Assembly: GCA_017651185.1 (NCBI GenBank)
Contig: JAGCDJ010000025.1
Location: 1-64,000 of the forward strand
From: Bacteroidales bacterium
GTDB lineage: Bacteria; Bacteroidota; Bacteroidia; Bacteroidales; ML635J-15
Direction of reading: 5' to 3'
Length of the DNA stretch: 64,000 nt
The translations under genes and the position numbers were made by a program. Below the pieces are notes generated by a model. That model was given only the letters and a program-made list of their open reading frames with translations, had not been told where the DNA came from and did not search any database. Of the stretch, positions 8,595-16,199 are shown in pieces (position 1 is the first letter of the stretch; the number at the start of each line of letters is the position of its first letter).

Positions 8595-11500
8595 ATGAGA
8601 AAACTTATGTTAGCAATGATTGGACTTGCAATAGGTGCCATGTGCTATGCGCAGTCGCTTGTTCCTGTCGCAATCAACGGCGGAAAGAACGCCACGGAAA
8701 TAGTCGAGAATACCAATACGACTTTGAAATTCACAAGCAAGCTGTCACAGATTTCGCTTGCACACACAATCGAGAACGGAGAAGTTTACTCCAAGATTGC
8801 CGTTGACGGCTACATCACAAACAACCAGATTGGTTACCCTCAGTTGCCAGTAATGGTAAAGATGATTGAAGTGCCTATGGGCGCCGAAATCGTTACCAAT
8901 GTTACGGTTAACTCCGAAAAGGTTGTAAGTCTTGCCGATGCTGGTTTCGAGCAGGTGATTGTACCTTGCCAGCCTTCGCTTTTCAAGAACCAGCAGAAGG
9001 AAGATATTCCGTTTGAGAAGAACAAAATCTATGCTGAAGGCGGTCTGTATTCGCCTGAAATGGTTACAATCGAGGAAGCTGGCATTATGCGTGGAATCCG
9101 TTTGGTAAAGGTCATCGTAAACCCGTTTGCTTACGACATTGCCGACAATGCGCTTACCGTCCGCGACGACATTTCGGTTACACTTTCGTTCCGCAATGCC
9201 GACCAGCGTAGCACAGCCATCAAGGACAGCAAGTATTCGCCGGCTTTCGAGGCATTGTACAGCAAGATTTGGAACTACAAGAGAACCCGCGATGCCGAAA
9301 TGCACTATCCGATAACTTACGCCATCGTTGCCGACCGTATGTTCGAGGAAGCATTGCAGCCGTTCATTGCTTGGAAGACAAAGAAGGGTTTCAAGGTCGT
9401 AACGGCCTACACCGATGAGATTGGTCGCACCGATGCTGCTGTAAGGACTTATTTGCAAGGTCTTTACGAAGCAGGTACGGCAAACGACCCGGCACCTTCG
9501 TATGTGCTTTATGTAGGTGATACCGCCCAGATTTCGGTTCGCAAGACCAGCATTTCTGGCGAAAGCCACTACACCGATGTATATAAGGTATGCTTCGACG
9601 GCAACAGCGACTACATTCCCGATATGTTCTACGGTCGTTTCTCTGCTCAGAATGTGTCGCAGCTCACCCCGCAGATTGAAAAGACCTTGATGTTCGAGCA
9701 ATACACTTTCCCAAATGCTTCGTATCTTGGTGATGCAGTGCTTGTTGCCGGTTACGATGGTAGCATTCAGTACGACGACATAAATGGAAACGGTCAGATA
9801 AACTATGCAACCCAATACTATTTCAACGATGAGCATGGAGTCAATGCTACGGTTTATCTGTCGCCACAAAGCCATTCCAGCGGAGCGACAATCAAATCGC
9901 AGATTAGCGAAGGTGTTGGTTTCGTAAACTATTCGGCACACTGCGACGAGAACGGTTGGCAGGACCCGGAATTCAATGTAAGCGATGTGAACAACTTGCA
10001 GAACGAAAACGAATATTTCTTCAGCATAGGCAACTGCTGCCTGTCAAACAAGTTCGACAAGAGCGAATGCTTTGGTGAGGTTCTGCTAAGAAAACCAGGC
10101 AAGGGCGCTGTCTGCCATATAGGTGGAACTAACAGCACTATCTGGGACGAGGACTTCTACTGGTCGGTAGGTTCTATGCAGACCATCAATGTAAACCCGA
10201 CCTACGAAGCCACCGGACTTGGCGCTTACGACCATCTGTTCCACGAGCGCGGTGAAGCTCCGTATGTTTCGGCTGGCGAAATAGTTTTCATCGGCAACTT
10301 CTCGGTAAACTCTACAACTTCCAGATACATAAAGTACTACTGGGAAATTTACACCCTTATGGGCGACCCGTCACTAATGCCGTATGTTGGCGTTCCGTCA
10401 CAGCTTACACCAGAATATTCGAACATATTGCCTATTGGTTCCACATCGCTTGATGTAACAGCCGAAAACCTTTCGTACATAGCACTCAGCAAGGATGGCG
10501 TTCTTCTTGATGCACAATACACTGGCGAAGGCACAAGCGCAGAACTTACATTTGATGCACTTACAGAAACAGGCGAACTTGACCTCGTAATTACACGCCA
10601 GTTCCGTGCGCCATACATCCAGAGGGTGATGGTTGTGGCTGGCACCAACGAAAACGATGCCGCATTACAGTCAATCGTTGCCCCTGCATCGGCAATGTCG
10701 GTACAAGAGGCAACTTTCCAGCCACAAATTACTATTATGAACCTTGGAACATCTGCTCTGACTTCATTGGCAGCAAACTATACTATTAATAATGGCACTC
10801 CAGTAACTACAACTTGGACAGGTAGCCTTGCTCAATATGAAACTGCAACTATAACATTCGATGAAATAACCCTCGAAACTGGAAACTACGCATTTGTTTT
10901 CACAGTTGAAGATCCCAATGGACAGGTTGACCAGGATCCAAGCAACAACAGCAAGTTGCGCGTTGTTTTGGTTTCATCTGGCAATGTTACAGTTACATCT
11001 GTTTCTGAACCTAACGGCGACTATTGCGGTTATCCTCAATTAACACCGACAATCACTGTTAAGAATGCCAGCGATTTTGTTGTAACTTCGGTTACTGCAT
11101 CATATACTTGCGGTGATTTGAGCGCACAAAAGACATTCGAGGTAAGCATTGCAGCAGGTGCAACAGCAAACCTCGCTTTCGACCCTGTTGTGATTCCAGA
11201 AGGCGAAGGCACTATTTCGTTCGTTGTAACAACTGTAAATGGTGGTGCAAATGAAAATCAAACACCGAGGACATCAAACTTCAACCTCAAGTCGCACGAT
11301 GGCGAAGGTTTCCGCCTGAGCCTTACTGCCGACTACAACGGCAGCGAAACTTCATGGGAAATCTTAGATGCCGACAACAATGTAATATACAGCGGTAATG
11401 CTGGTGAATATACTGGAACTCCAGTAGTTACAGATTTCTGTCTCGGCGCTGGCTGTTACACTTTCAACCTGAAGGACAGAGGAGAAAACGGATTAAATGG

Positions 11501-11882
11501 TCTTTGGGGATTTTTGGGAACAGGCGATGCTACTTTCACTAACTTGAACACCAACGAAACGCTTCTTTCGGTTGATGGTTCGGAAAGTTTCTCGACAAAG
11601 ACAGTAAACTTCTGCGTAGAAGGGACTACCGAAAGCACTATCGAAACTGCTACCGCAATGTCAATCTTCCCGAACCCGACAAGCGGAATGCTTAATGTAA
11701 CCTCGAACGAGGAAATTGACAGCGTTGAAATCTTCAACAGCGTTGGTACAGCAGTTATCAGCAGCAAGGTTGCTGGCAACAACTCGGCAATCGATATGAG
11801 CAACCTGCCAAACGGAATGTATTTCGTCCGTGTATACACTGCAAACGGAATCGAAACCGTAAAGGTGGTATTGGAAAGATAA
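8595..11882 (+). CDS. gingipain-like cysteine protease (peptidase family C25) with T9SS sorting domain
   Basis: A 1,095-residue secreted protease. It has a signal peptide (MRKLMLAMIGLAIGAMCYAQ), a C25-type propeptide (about 25-230), then a caspase-like catalytic domain (about 240-600). The likely catalytic dyad is His449 (VNYSAHCDENGW) and Cys481 or Cys482 (SIGNCCLSNKF). Beta-sandwich repeats follow (about 690-900, CARDB-like, and about 910-1010). The C-terminal 75 residues are a type A T9SS sorting domain, starting SIFPNPTSGMLNV and ending with KVVLER. It should cross the outer membrane through the T9SS and be released or surface attached. Specificity (Arg, Lys or other) cannot be read from the sequence. 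It is a single transcription unit with its own promoter. Confidence 0.92.
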   Translation: MRKLMLAMIGLAIGAMCYAQSLVPVAINGGKNATEIVENTNTTLKFTSKLSQISLAHTIENGEVYSKIAVDGYITNNQIGYPQLPVMVKMIEVPMGAEIVTNVTVNSEKVVSLADAGFEQVIVPCQPSLFKNQQKEDIPFEKNKIYAEGGLYSPEMVTIEEAGIMRGIRLVKVIVNPFAYDIADNALTVRDDISVTLSFRNADQRSTAIKDSKYSPAFEALYSKIWNYKRTRDAEMHYPITYAIVADRMFEEALQPFIAWKTKKGFKVVTAYTDEIGRTDAAVRTYLQGLYEAGTANDPAPSYVLYVGDTAQISVRKTSISGESHYTDVYKVCFDGNSDYIPDMFYGRFSAQNVSQLTPQIEKTLMFEQYTFPNASYLGDAVLVAGYDGSIQYDDINGNGQINYATQYYFNDEHGVNATVYLSPQSHSSGATIKSQISEGVGFVNYSAHCDENGWQDPEFNVSDVNNLQNENEYFFSIGNCCLSNKFDKSECFGEVLLRKPGKGAVCHIGGTNSTIWDEDFYWSVGSMQTINVNPTYEATGLGAYDHLFHERGEAPYVSAGEIVFIGNFSVNSTTSRYIKYYWEIYTLMGDPSLMPYVGVPSQLTPEYSNILPIGSTSLDVTAENLSYIALSKDGVLLDAQYTGEGTSAELTFDALTETGELDLVITRQFRAPYIQRVMVVAGTNENDAALQSIVAPASAMSVQEATFQPQITIMNLGTSALTSLAANYTINNGTPVTTTWTGSLAQYETATITFDEITLETGNYAFVFTVEDPNGQVDQDPSNNSKLRVVLVSSGNVTVTSVSEPNGDYCGYPQLTPTITVKNASDFVVTSVTASYTCGDLSAQKTFEVSIAAGATANLAFDPVVIPEGEGTISFVVTTVNGGANENQTPRTSNFNLKSHDGEGFRLSLTADYNGSETSWEILDADNNVIYSGNAGEYTGTPVVTDFCLGAGCYTFNLKDRGENGLNGLWGFLGTGDATFTNLNTNETLLSVDGSESFSTKTVNFCVEGTTESTIETATAMSIFPNPTSGMLNVTSNEEIDSVEIFNSVGTAVISSKVAGNNSAIDMSNLPNGMYFVRVYTANGIETVKVVLER

Positions 11883-11898
11883 TAGCATATTTTACAAT

Positions 11899-11981
11899 GA
11901 ATCTTCCTGCGTTACAGATTAGCTTCGCTGAGCTAAAGGTTCTGAAACAAGTTCAGAATGACAAATAACGCAGGAAGATTC
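11899..11981. repeat. 83-bp three-armed inverted repeat between C25 gene and HhH gene
   Basis: Outer arms of 16 bp are perfectly complementary (GAATCTTCCTGCGTTA at 11899-11914, TAACGCAGGAAGATTC at 11966-11981). Two inner hairpins lie between them: TTAGCT/AGCTAA (11919-11936) and TTCTGAA/TTCAGAA (about 11940-11957). As RNA it would fold into a three-way junction. It may terminate the protease transcript, but it lacks a clear T run and looks more like a dispersed REP/MITE-type element. Confidence 0.75.
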
Positions 11982-11991
11982 TTCAATTAAA

Positions 11992-13083
11992 ATGAAGAAT
12001 TTCTTCAAGGAATATTTCAATTTCTCTAAGCGCGAGCAAAACGGGCTTATTGTGTTGTTTGTATTGCTAGTTGCAATTATCGGCACAAATATTTTCGTAT
12101 CGGTGCATAAATCAAACCAGAAGGTTGACTTCAGCGACTTTGAAACCGAAATAGACAGTTTCCTTGTTTACCAGCAGACACATTTCGACGACAGCGAACT
12201 TTTTGCCTTTGACCCCAACACCGCTTCGCGCGAAGACCTTTTGCGTCTTGGACTTTCGCCAAAGTCGGTGAACGGCATTATGAATTATCGTGAAAAAGGC
12301 TACAAGTTCTACAAACCCGAAGACATTACCCGTGTTCGCACCTTGAAGCCTGAAGAATACGAAGCCATAAAGGACTACATCGTAATCGAAAAGACATCAT
12401 ATAACAGCAATCGCCAGTACAATCGCGACTATTCATATCCAGATGAAGTGCGCAACGAACCGCAACTTTTTGATTTCGACCCCAACACCGCCACAAAGGA
12501 CGAACTTGAACGTTTGGGATTCAAGCCGTGGCAAACCGAAAACATACTGAAATACCGCAGCAAGGGCGGAAAGTTCAAACAACCCTCCGACATAACCAAA
12601 ATGCACGATATCGACAAGGATTTTGCCGAAAAGCTCATTCCGTACATAAAAATTGAATCGCAGTCACAACCTGCTAGTTATGACATACTTGTAAACATAA
12701 ATACCGCTACGGAAACCGACTTTCAGAAACTCAAAGGCATAGGAGAAGCATACTCCAAGCGCATTGTAGCCTACCGCGAGAAACTTGGCGGATTTGTCTC
12801 TGTTCAACAATTGCGCGAAGTCTATGGTATGACCGATGAACTTTACAACAGCATTTCGGCAAACTTGGAAATTAAGGGCGAACCTGTCAGGACAATCAAC
12901 ATTAATACAGCCGACTTCAAGACTTTGGTTTCGCATCCATATATTGACAAGCAAATTGCCAATGCAATCCTTAATTACCGAGACTTCGCAAAGACCATCA
13001 AGTCAACCGACGAACTTGTGAAACAGAAGGCAATTTCACAAAGCGACTACGACAAAATATCGAGATATATTTCGGTAGAATAA
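11992..13083 (+). CDS. helix-hairpin-helix (ComEA-like) membrane-anchored protein
   Basis: A 363-residue protein with an N-terminal membrane span (LIVLFVLLVAIIGTNIFV, about 20-38) and four ComEA-type helix-hairpin-helix units: about 70-125 (FDPNTASREDLLRLGLS), about 160-215 (FDPNTATKDELERLGF), about 225-285 (VNINTATETDFQKLKGIG) and about 300-360 (ININTADFKTLVSHPYID). The NxNxA(T/D) start of each unit is diagnostic. ComEA proteins bind DNA non-specifically at the cell envelope during uptake. In Bacteroidota this family is widespread in organisms not known to be competent, so a role in DNA uptake is only possible. The ATG lies 10 bp after the upstream inverted repeat. Confidence 0.85.
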   Translation: MKNFFKEYFNFSKREQNGLIVLFVLLVAIIGTNIFVSVHKSNQKVDFSDFETEIDSFLVYQQTHFDDSELFAFDPNTASREDLLRLGLSPKSVNGIMNYREKGYKFYKPEDITRVRTLKPEEYEAIKDYIVIEKTSYNSNRQYNRDYSYPDEVRNEPQLFDFDPNTATKDELERLGFKPWQTENILKYRSKGGKFKQPSDITKMHDIDKDFAEKLIPYIKIESQSQPASYDILVNINTATETDFQKLKGIGEAYSKRIVAYREKLGGFVSVQQLREVYGMTDELYNSISANLEIKGEPVRTININTADFKTLVSHPYIDKQIANAILNYRDFAKTIKSTDELVKQKAISQSDYDKISRYISVE

Positions 13084-13135
13084 CTGACAAAGGCACATTA
13101 AATCACTGATTATAAATGTATTAGTTAATCATTAT

Positions 13136-13206
13136 AAAATAATCTTCGTTTTTTGATGATTATTTTGTGCCGAAAATGTTAATGTTCGTCGCTACATTTT
13201 TTCGGG
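13136..13206 (+). terminator. possible terminator hairpins after the HhH gene
   Basis: AAAATAATC (13136-13144) pairs with GATTATTTT (13158-13166), followed by a second imperfect inverted repeat, CCGAAAATGT with ACATTTTTTCGG (about 13172-13205). The rest of 13084-13308 is A+T rich with no gene. Confidence 0.4.
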
Positions 13207-13267
13207 CGCCCTTTCAGTCTTATGCAATTATATATTACTTTCACTTGTCATTATTAGGAATCGTTTT

Positions 13268-13275
13268 TATTTTTG
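13268..13275 (+). promoter_or_regulatory. -7 box (TATTTTTG) upstream of the SpoU methyltransferase gene
   Basis: TATTTTTG matches TAnnTTTG, 33 bp before the ATG at 13309, and would drive the methyltransferase-mazG-deoC operon. Confidence 0.5.
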
Positions 13276-13308
13276 TAACGAAATTTTTGACGTACTAATT
13301 TCAACAAT

Positions 13309-14076
13309 ATGAACCAGCAGTTATCGAAGGCAAAAGTCAGCATATTAAACTCATTGTCAATCAAGAAGTATCGCGAGGAGCACGGAATGTTCTTGGTCGA
13401 AGGGTTCAAGATTATCGATGAGGTGATAAAGGCTGGAATGAGAATAAAAATGCTTGTCGGTCTGCCCGAAAGCCTCGACAAGATTGACCTCGACAGCAAC
13501 CTGAAGTTCGAAACCGACCAACGCACAATGGAAAAATTGTCGAATTTCAACACGGCATCGTCAATAATGGCGGCAGTGGAGATTCCGCAGAGGAAACTGC
13601 ATATCGAGGACTTGGCCGATTCGCTCACAATGGCAATCGACACCGTGCAGGACCCCGGAAACTTCGGCACCATAATCCGCATCTGCGACTGGTTTGGAAT
13701 ACAGAATATAGTATGTACAAAAGGCAGCACCGACCTATACAATCCCAAGGTCGTACAGGCGACAATGGGCGCTTTCACGCGGGTGAACATTTTCTACGAA
13801 GACCTGCCGTCGTTTCTGAGCAACTATCGCAAAATCACTGGCTTGGATTGCTTTGGCACTTTCCTCGAAGGAGAAAATATTTATGCACAAAGTTTGCCAC
13901 AAAACGGACTTATTGTTATGGGCAACGAGGGCAACGGCATTTCTCGCGAGGTGGAAAAGGAAATCACACGCAAACTTTTCATTCCGCCCTCCCACGACAA
14001 GCACGTAGAGTCGCTCAACATCTCGATGGCGGCAGCAATAGTATGCAATGAATTTAGAAGGGGAACAATAAAATGA
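13309..14076 (+). CDS. TrmH/SpoU-family RNA 2'-O-methyltransferase
   Basis: A 255-residue protein. The N-terminal substrate-binding domain (residues 1-95; KYREEHGMFLVEGFKIIDE) is followed by a SPOUT methyltransferase fold. Motif 1 is DTVQDPGNFGTIIRICDWFG (about 106), motif 2 is GLIVMGNEGNGIS (about 201) and motif 3 is VESLNISMAAAIVCNEF (about 232). These form the trefoil knot that binds S-adenosylmethionine. The substrate is a ribose in rRNA or tRNA; RlmB-like activity is possible but not provable from sequence. It is the first gene of an operon and its last 4 bases overlap the mazG-like gene (ATGA). Confidence 0.92.
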   Translation: MNQQLSKAKVSILNSLSIKKYREEHGMFLVEGFKIIDEVIKAGMRIKMLVGLPESLDKIDLDSNLKFETDQRTMEKLSNFNTASSIMAAVEIPQRKLHIEDLADSLTMAIDTVQDPGNFGTIIRICDWFGIQNIVCTKGSTDLYNPKVVQATMGAFTRVNIFYEDLPSFLSNYRKITGLDCFGTFLEGENIYAQSLPQNGLIVMGNEGNGISREVEKEITRKLFIPPSHDKHVESLNISMAAAIVCNEFRRGTIK

Positions 14077-14396
14077 CTTTACAAGAATTACAGCAATCGG
14101 TTGACGACTGGATTCGCACCTACGGTGTGCGCTATTTTGATGTGAAAACAAATATGATAGTGCTTACTGAAGAAGTCGGCGAAATGGCGCGTGTAATTGC
14201 CCGCAAATATGGCGAACAGTCGGCAAAACCAACCGACAACCTGAACCTTGAGGACGAAATCGCCGATGTATTGTGGGTGCTAACCTGCATTGCCAACCAG
14301 ACGAGAATAGACCTCGAAGCAGCAATGAAAGCCAACTTTGAGAAGAAAACCAATAGAGACAAAACAAGACATATTGATAACCAAAAACTTAAATAA
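14073..14396 (+). CDS. MazG-like nucleotide pyrophosphohydrolase
   Basis: A 107-residue single-domain protein. Metal-binding acidic residues are in LTEEVGEMARVI (about residue 30) and EDEIADVLWVL (about 58), the EExxE ... ExxD pattern of MazG/dUTPase-like all-alpha NTP pyrophosphohydrolases. These hydrolyse (d)NTPs to monophosphates and are thought to clean the nucleotide pool. The natural substrate is not evident. Start overlaps the upstream methyltransferase gene by 4 bp and the next gene starts 1 bp after its stop, so all are co-translated. Confidence 0.88.
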   Translation: MTLQELQQSVDDWIRTYGVRYFDVKTNMIVLTEEVGEMARVIARKYGEQSAKPTDNLNLEDEIADVLWVLTCIANQTRIDLEAAMKANFEKKTNRDKTRHIDNQKLK

Positions 14397-14397
14397 T

Positions 14398-15276
14398 ATG
14401 AAAGACAGAAACTACCCCGGCGCACCGTCGGAAAAGGAAATTGAAAAAAAGGTAAAGCAGTACAAAAAGCAGATGCAGGAAAACAATAACAAGGAAATTT
14501 TGATGCAACTTCTTAACTGTGTCGACCTCACAAGTTTAAATGTAAGCGATACCGAATCAAAGATTGCAGAAATGACAGAAAAGGTAAACAAGTTCAAAAA
14601 GCACTTCCCGAAATACAAGAATGTGGCTGCAATCTGCGTTTATCCTGCTATGGTTCCGACAGTTCTCGACTGCCTTGAACTCGAAGATGTTGATATTGCT
14701 GCAGTTGGCGCTTGTTTCCCCGCATCTCAGTCCTTCCTCTCGGTGAAAACCGTAGAATGCGAAATGGCAGTAGAAAAAGGTGCCGACGAAATTGACATTG
14801 TAATTTCGGTTGGCAAGTTCCTCGAGGAAGACTACCAGACTGTTTCGGACGAAATTCTTACCATCCGTCACGCAATAGGCGATGCCTTCCTGAAGGTTAT
14901 CCTCGAGACTGGCGAACTCAAAACTCCAGACAACATATACATTGCCAGCATCTTAGCAATGGAGTCTGGTGCCGACTTCATAAAGACTTCGACAGGCAAA
15001 ACCGCAGTTTCTGCAACTCCCGAAGCCGTTTATGTAATGTGCTGTGCAATACGCGACTACTACAAGCAGACTGGCGAAATGGTTGGATTAAAACCTGCAG
15101 GTGGAATCTCCACTACCGAAGATGCTTTGCTCTACTACACCATCGTTAAGGATGTTCTCGGCGAGGAATGGCTCAGCAACGACTTCTTCCGTCTTGGTGC
15201 ATCGCGCCTTGCAAATGCCCTGCTTACCGACATAAGCAAGTTCGACGGCAAGAAAAAAGAAATAAAGTACTTCTAA
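14398..15276 (+). CDS. deoC: deoxyribose-phosphate aldolase
   Basis: A 292-residue TIM-barrel aldolase that splits 2-deoxyribose-5-phosphate into glyceraldehyde-3-phosphate and acetaldehyde, in deoxynucleoside breakdown. The Schiff-base lysine is in DFIKTSTGK and the second active-site lysine in VGLKPAGGI; the conserved Asp is in DEIDIVISVGKF. The start at 14398 was chosen because an upstream in-frame ATG at 14338 lies inside the mazG-like gene and the extra 20 residues match no family N-terminus. The N-terminal 45 residues (charged, KKVKQYKKQM) are longer than in the E. coli enzyme but common in Bacteroidota. Third gene of the operon; a GC-rich hairpin follows. Confidence 0.93.
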   Translation: MKDRNYPGAPSEKEIEKKVKQYKKQMQENNNKEILMQLLNCVDLTSLNVSDTESKIAEMTEKVNKFKKHFPKYKNVAAICVYPAMVPTVLDCLELEDVDIAAVGACFPASQSFLSVKTVECEMAVEKGADEIDIVISVGKFLEEDYQTVSDEILTIRHAIGDAFLKVILETGELKTPDNIYIASILAMESGADFIKTSTGKTAVSATPEAVYVMCCAIRDYYKQTGEMVGLKPAGGISTTEDALLYYTIVKDVLGEEWLSNDFFRLGASRLANALLTDISKFDGKKKEIKYF

Positions 15277-15286
15277 TCAATAATTT

Positions 15287-15308
15287 CGGGGGAGAAATCC
15301 CCCGTTTT
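15287..15308 (+). terminator. GC-rich hairpin with GAAA tetraloop after deoC
   Basis: CGGGGGA (15287-15293), loop GAAA, TCCCCCG (15298-15304), then TTTT. It lies 10 bp after the deoC stop and only 7 bp before the ATG of the next small gene, so it may both end the deoC transcript and sit in the leader of that gene. A near copy is at 15699-15720. Confidence 0.7.
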
Positions 15309-15311
15309 CAG

Positions 15312-15569
15312 ATGAAAAAATTCTACCATTTATACAACGAAACTCTTCCCATCGAAGCCGACTTCGACGACCTGAAGAACCTGTTGGCAAAGAAAAAGCA
15401 ACTGCTTGAAAACTATCAGGAAATTAGTTGCGACCTTGACGATGAAATGTACATTTCGCGAGGCAATGGTTTTTGCACCACAAAGTGGGCACCAGATGTA
15501 ATAGAGGATAAAATTGAGGAACTTACACGGCAGATTGCTGAAATAGAGGAGTGGATTGAAAAAGCATAA
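15312..15569 (+). CDS. small coiled-coil protein of unknown function
   Basis: An 85-residue protein. The frame is open from 15168, but the upstream part overlaps deoC; the ATG at 15312 follows the deoC hairpin and gives MKKFYHLYNETLPIEADFDD. The chain is charged and mostly helical, with two heptad-like stretches (LKNLLAKKKQLLENYQEI and IEELTRQIAEIEEWIEKA), so a small helical hairpin or dimer is expected. There is no signal peptide, metal site or DNA-binding motif. I do not recognise it. It is expressed either by read-through from deoC or from an unseen promoter. Confidence 0.65.
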   Translation: MKKFYHLYNETLPIEADFDDLKNLLAKKKQLLENYQEISCDLDDEMYISRGNGFCTTKWAPDVIEDKIEELTRQIAEIEEWIEKA

Positions 15570-15648
15570 TTCTAGTTTGTATGCATGTTTCTCGGATAAT
15601 GACAGACCAGAAATATTGCAATCTTTTCTTCCGCCTATGCAAAAAAGT

Positions 15649-15679
15649 TTTGCCATTTAAGAAATTTAGTGTACTTTTG
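15649..15679 (+). promoter_or_regulatory. promoter of the rimP-nusA-infB operon
   Basis: TTTG (15649-15652), a 19-bp spacer and TACTTTTG (15672-15679) match the Bacteroidota primary sigma-factor consensus TTTG-N19-21-TAnnTTTG exactly. Transcription should start near 15686, placing the hairpin at 15699-15715 in the leader. Confidence 0.8.
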
Positions 15680-15698
15680 TGCGGTTTTAGAACGGACA

Positions 15699-15720
15699 GG
15701 GGGAGGATTTCCCCCGTTTT
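15699..15720 (+). promoter_or_regulatory. leader hairpin with T run, possible attenuator of rimP-nusA-infB
   Basis: GGGGGA (15699-15704), loop GGATT, TCCCCC (15710-15715), then GTTTT and more T-rich sequence. It lies between the promoter and the rimP start, so it looks like an intrinsic terminator in the leader. NusA in other bacteria regulates its own operon through leader terminators; that this is the case here is inference. Confidence 0.55.
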
Positions 15721-15732
15721 ATTTTTCTGACA

Positions 15733-16191
15733 TTGATAAGGAAGGAAGATATAGAAGTTTTAAGCAAACGGTTTCTCTCTGAAACACAGTTTGTTGTGGA
15801 TATTACTATAAGTGTATCCAACGATATTGTCATATATGTGGATGACATGAACGGAATCACAATCGATGAGTGCCGTCGCATAAGTCAGGCAATAGAGGAA
15901 TGCCTCGACCGCGAAAAAGAGGATTTTTCGCTCGAGGTTAGTTCGCCGGGACTGACAAATCCTTTCCGTGTAAAGGAACAGTACCTGAAAAACATCGGCA
16001 AACTGGTGGAAATCGTGTATGTTGACGGCGAAAAAATCGTTGCAACACTTAAAGCAGTGTCCGACAATACCATAACCGTTGAGACCGCCACTCCTAAAAA
16101 AGAAGGGAACAAAAAGGTGGTCGTAACGGAAGTTTTTGATATAGAAAGAATTAATATAAAAACAGTTAAAAGCGTAATTGACTTTAAATAA
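15733..16191 (+). CDS. rimP: ribosome maturation factor RimP, TTG start
   Basis: A 152-residue protein needed for maturation of the 30S ribosomal subunit. The N-terminal alpha/beta domain holds FVVDITISVSNDIVIYVDD and a short acidic stretch, EDFSLEVSSPGL (about 58-70), which is the family hallmark. The C-terminal SH3-like barrel includes ATLKAVSDNTITVE. The only full-length start is TTG at 15733 (encoding MIRKEDIEVL), which aligns with the usual N-terminus of Bacteroidota RimP; the next ATG (15847) would remove about a quarter of the protein. First gene of the rimP-nusA-infB operon. Confidence 0.92.
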   Translation: MIRKEDIEVLSKRFLSETQFVVDITISVSNDIVIYVDDMNGITIDECRRISQAIEECLDREKEDFSLEVSSPGLTNPFRVKEQYLKNIGKLVEIVYVDGEKIVATLKAVSDNTITVETATPKKEGNKKVVVTEVFDIERINIKTVKSVIDFK

Positions 16192-16199
16192 CAAAAGCC

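Noticed and set aside
8745..9941. A long open frame on the minus strand inside the C25 protease gene
   Set aside because: It is antisense to a clearly coding, motif-bearing gene, and its product has no recognisable domain; a shadow frame.
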